Notes under the pieces: model-generated
Told to the model about the DNA's origin: nothing
Databases searched by the model: none
Seen by the model: the letters and a program-made list of their open reading frames with translations, nothing else
NCBI GenBank assembly: GCA_022845955.1
Contig: AP025576.1
Span: 3,720,001-3,784,000, forward strand
DNA length: 64,000 nt
From: Lachnospiraceae bacterium
GTDB taxonomy: Bacteria; Bacillota; Clostridia; Lachnospirales; Lachnospiraceae
Direction of reading: 5' to 3'
Made by a program: the position numbers and the translations under genes
Shown here: positions 63,985 to 64,000 of the stretch, one piece after another
Position numbering within the stretch: the first letter of the stretch is position 1
Layout: the number at the start of each line of letters is the position of its first letter

Positions 63985-64000
63985 TTGTCAGGGCTCCCGA

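Noticed and set aside
1..64000. tRNA, rRNA or CRISPR loci
   Set aside because: I looked for cloverleaf-like sequences and regularly spaced repeats and found none that I could support; the folded cores of the hairpin elements are not tRNA-like enough in conserved positions.

Overview
The window reads as a chromosomal segment of a low-to-mid GC Clostridia, most likely a Lachnospiraceae gut anaerobe. The evidence is strong AGGAGG-type ribosome sites, a pheST operon behind a T-box leader, the gene orders der-plsY-gpsA and rplS-lepB-rbgA-lepB-rnhB-yraN-pgeF, a CpsB/CapC-type PHP phosphatase with a BY-kinase, and the long form of PRPP synthetase. I see no tRNA, rRNA or CRISPR array. Most genes are on the minus strand.

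Positions 1-29,100 are a large capsule/exopolysaccharide and cell-wall-anchoring region, read leftwards. It opens at a near-perfect promoter (29,067-29,096) with the PHP tyrosine phosphatase, Wzz-like protein, BY-kinase and an Ig-like membrane protein. Sugar-nucleotide genes follow (UDP-glucuronate epimerase, ugd, a broken phosphohexomutase, a manC with a large in-frame deletion, an intact manA), then an A+T-richer block of an acetyltransferase, four glycosyltransferases, a Wzy, a broken second Wzy, a Wzx flippase and an acyltransferase. After an IS66 remnant a second transcription unit carries a VanZ-like protein and the initiating sugar-phosphate transferase. Two LCP-family attachment enzymes flanking a sortase-like lipoprotein follow, then a small exported protein, an XRE regulator and a three-domain ManC/cupin/PMI fusion cut by the window edge. 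The locus shows a working assembly line with at least three decayed genes, as expected of a capsule cluster that has switched specificity.

A divergent XRE-family gene (29,322-29,672) sits beside the capsule promoter. A TACGTTTWAAAC-like motif overlaps that promoter, recurs as a perfect 15-bp palindrome inside the regulator gene, and recurs in variant form before the first LCP gene, suggesting one regulon.

Positions 29,900-64,000 are mostly housekeeping: queA, an M18 aminopeptidase, pheST, a PurF-like protein without its glutaminase cysteine, aroA, metF, a GH3 glucosidase, gpsA-plsY-der, a DUF512 radical-SAM protein, prs, a two-component system, a MoxR/VWA pair, a DUF2087 regulator, a serine hydrolase, pgeF, yraN, rnhB, two signal peptidases around rbgA, and rplS.

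The most unusual feature is a family of intergenic hairpin elements. Two copies of exactly 238 bp (53,087-53,324 and 63,747-63,984) have a 104-bp core that differs by one base, flanked by 57-bp perfectly complementary arms that differ from each other at ten positions, every one compensated. One copy is flanked by a 9-bp direct repeat. A diverged relative (47,837-47,994) and a truncated end (63,156-63,193) are also present. All four lie just upstream of a gene promoter, so they may be mobile, bidirectional terminators or insulators, or an undescribed structured RNA.
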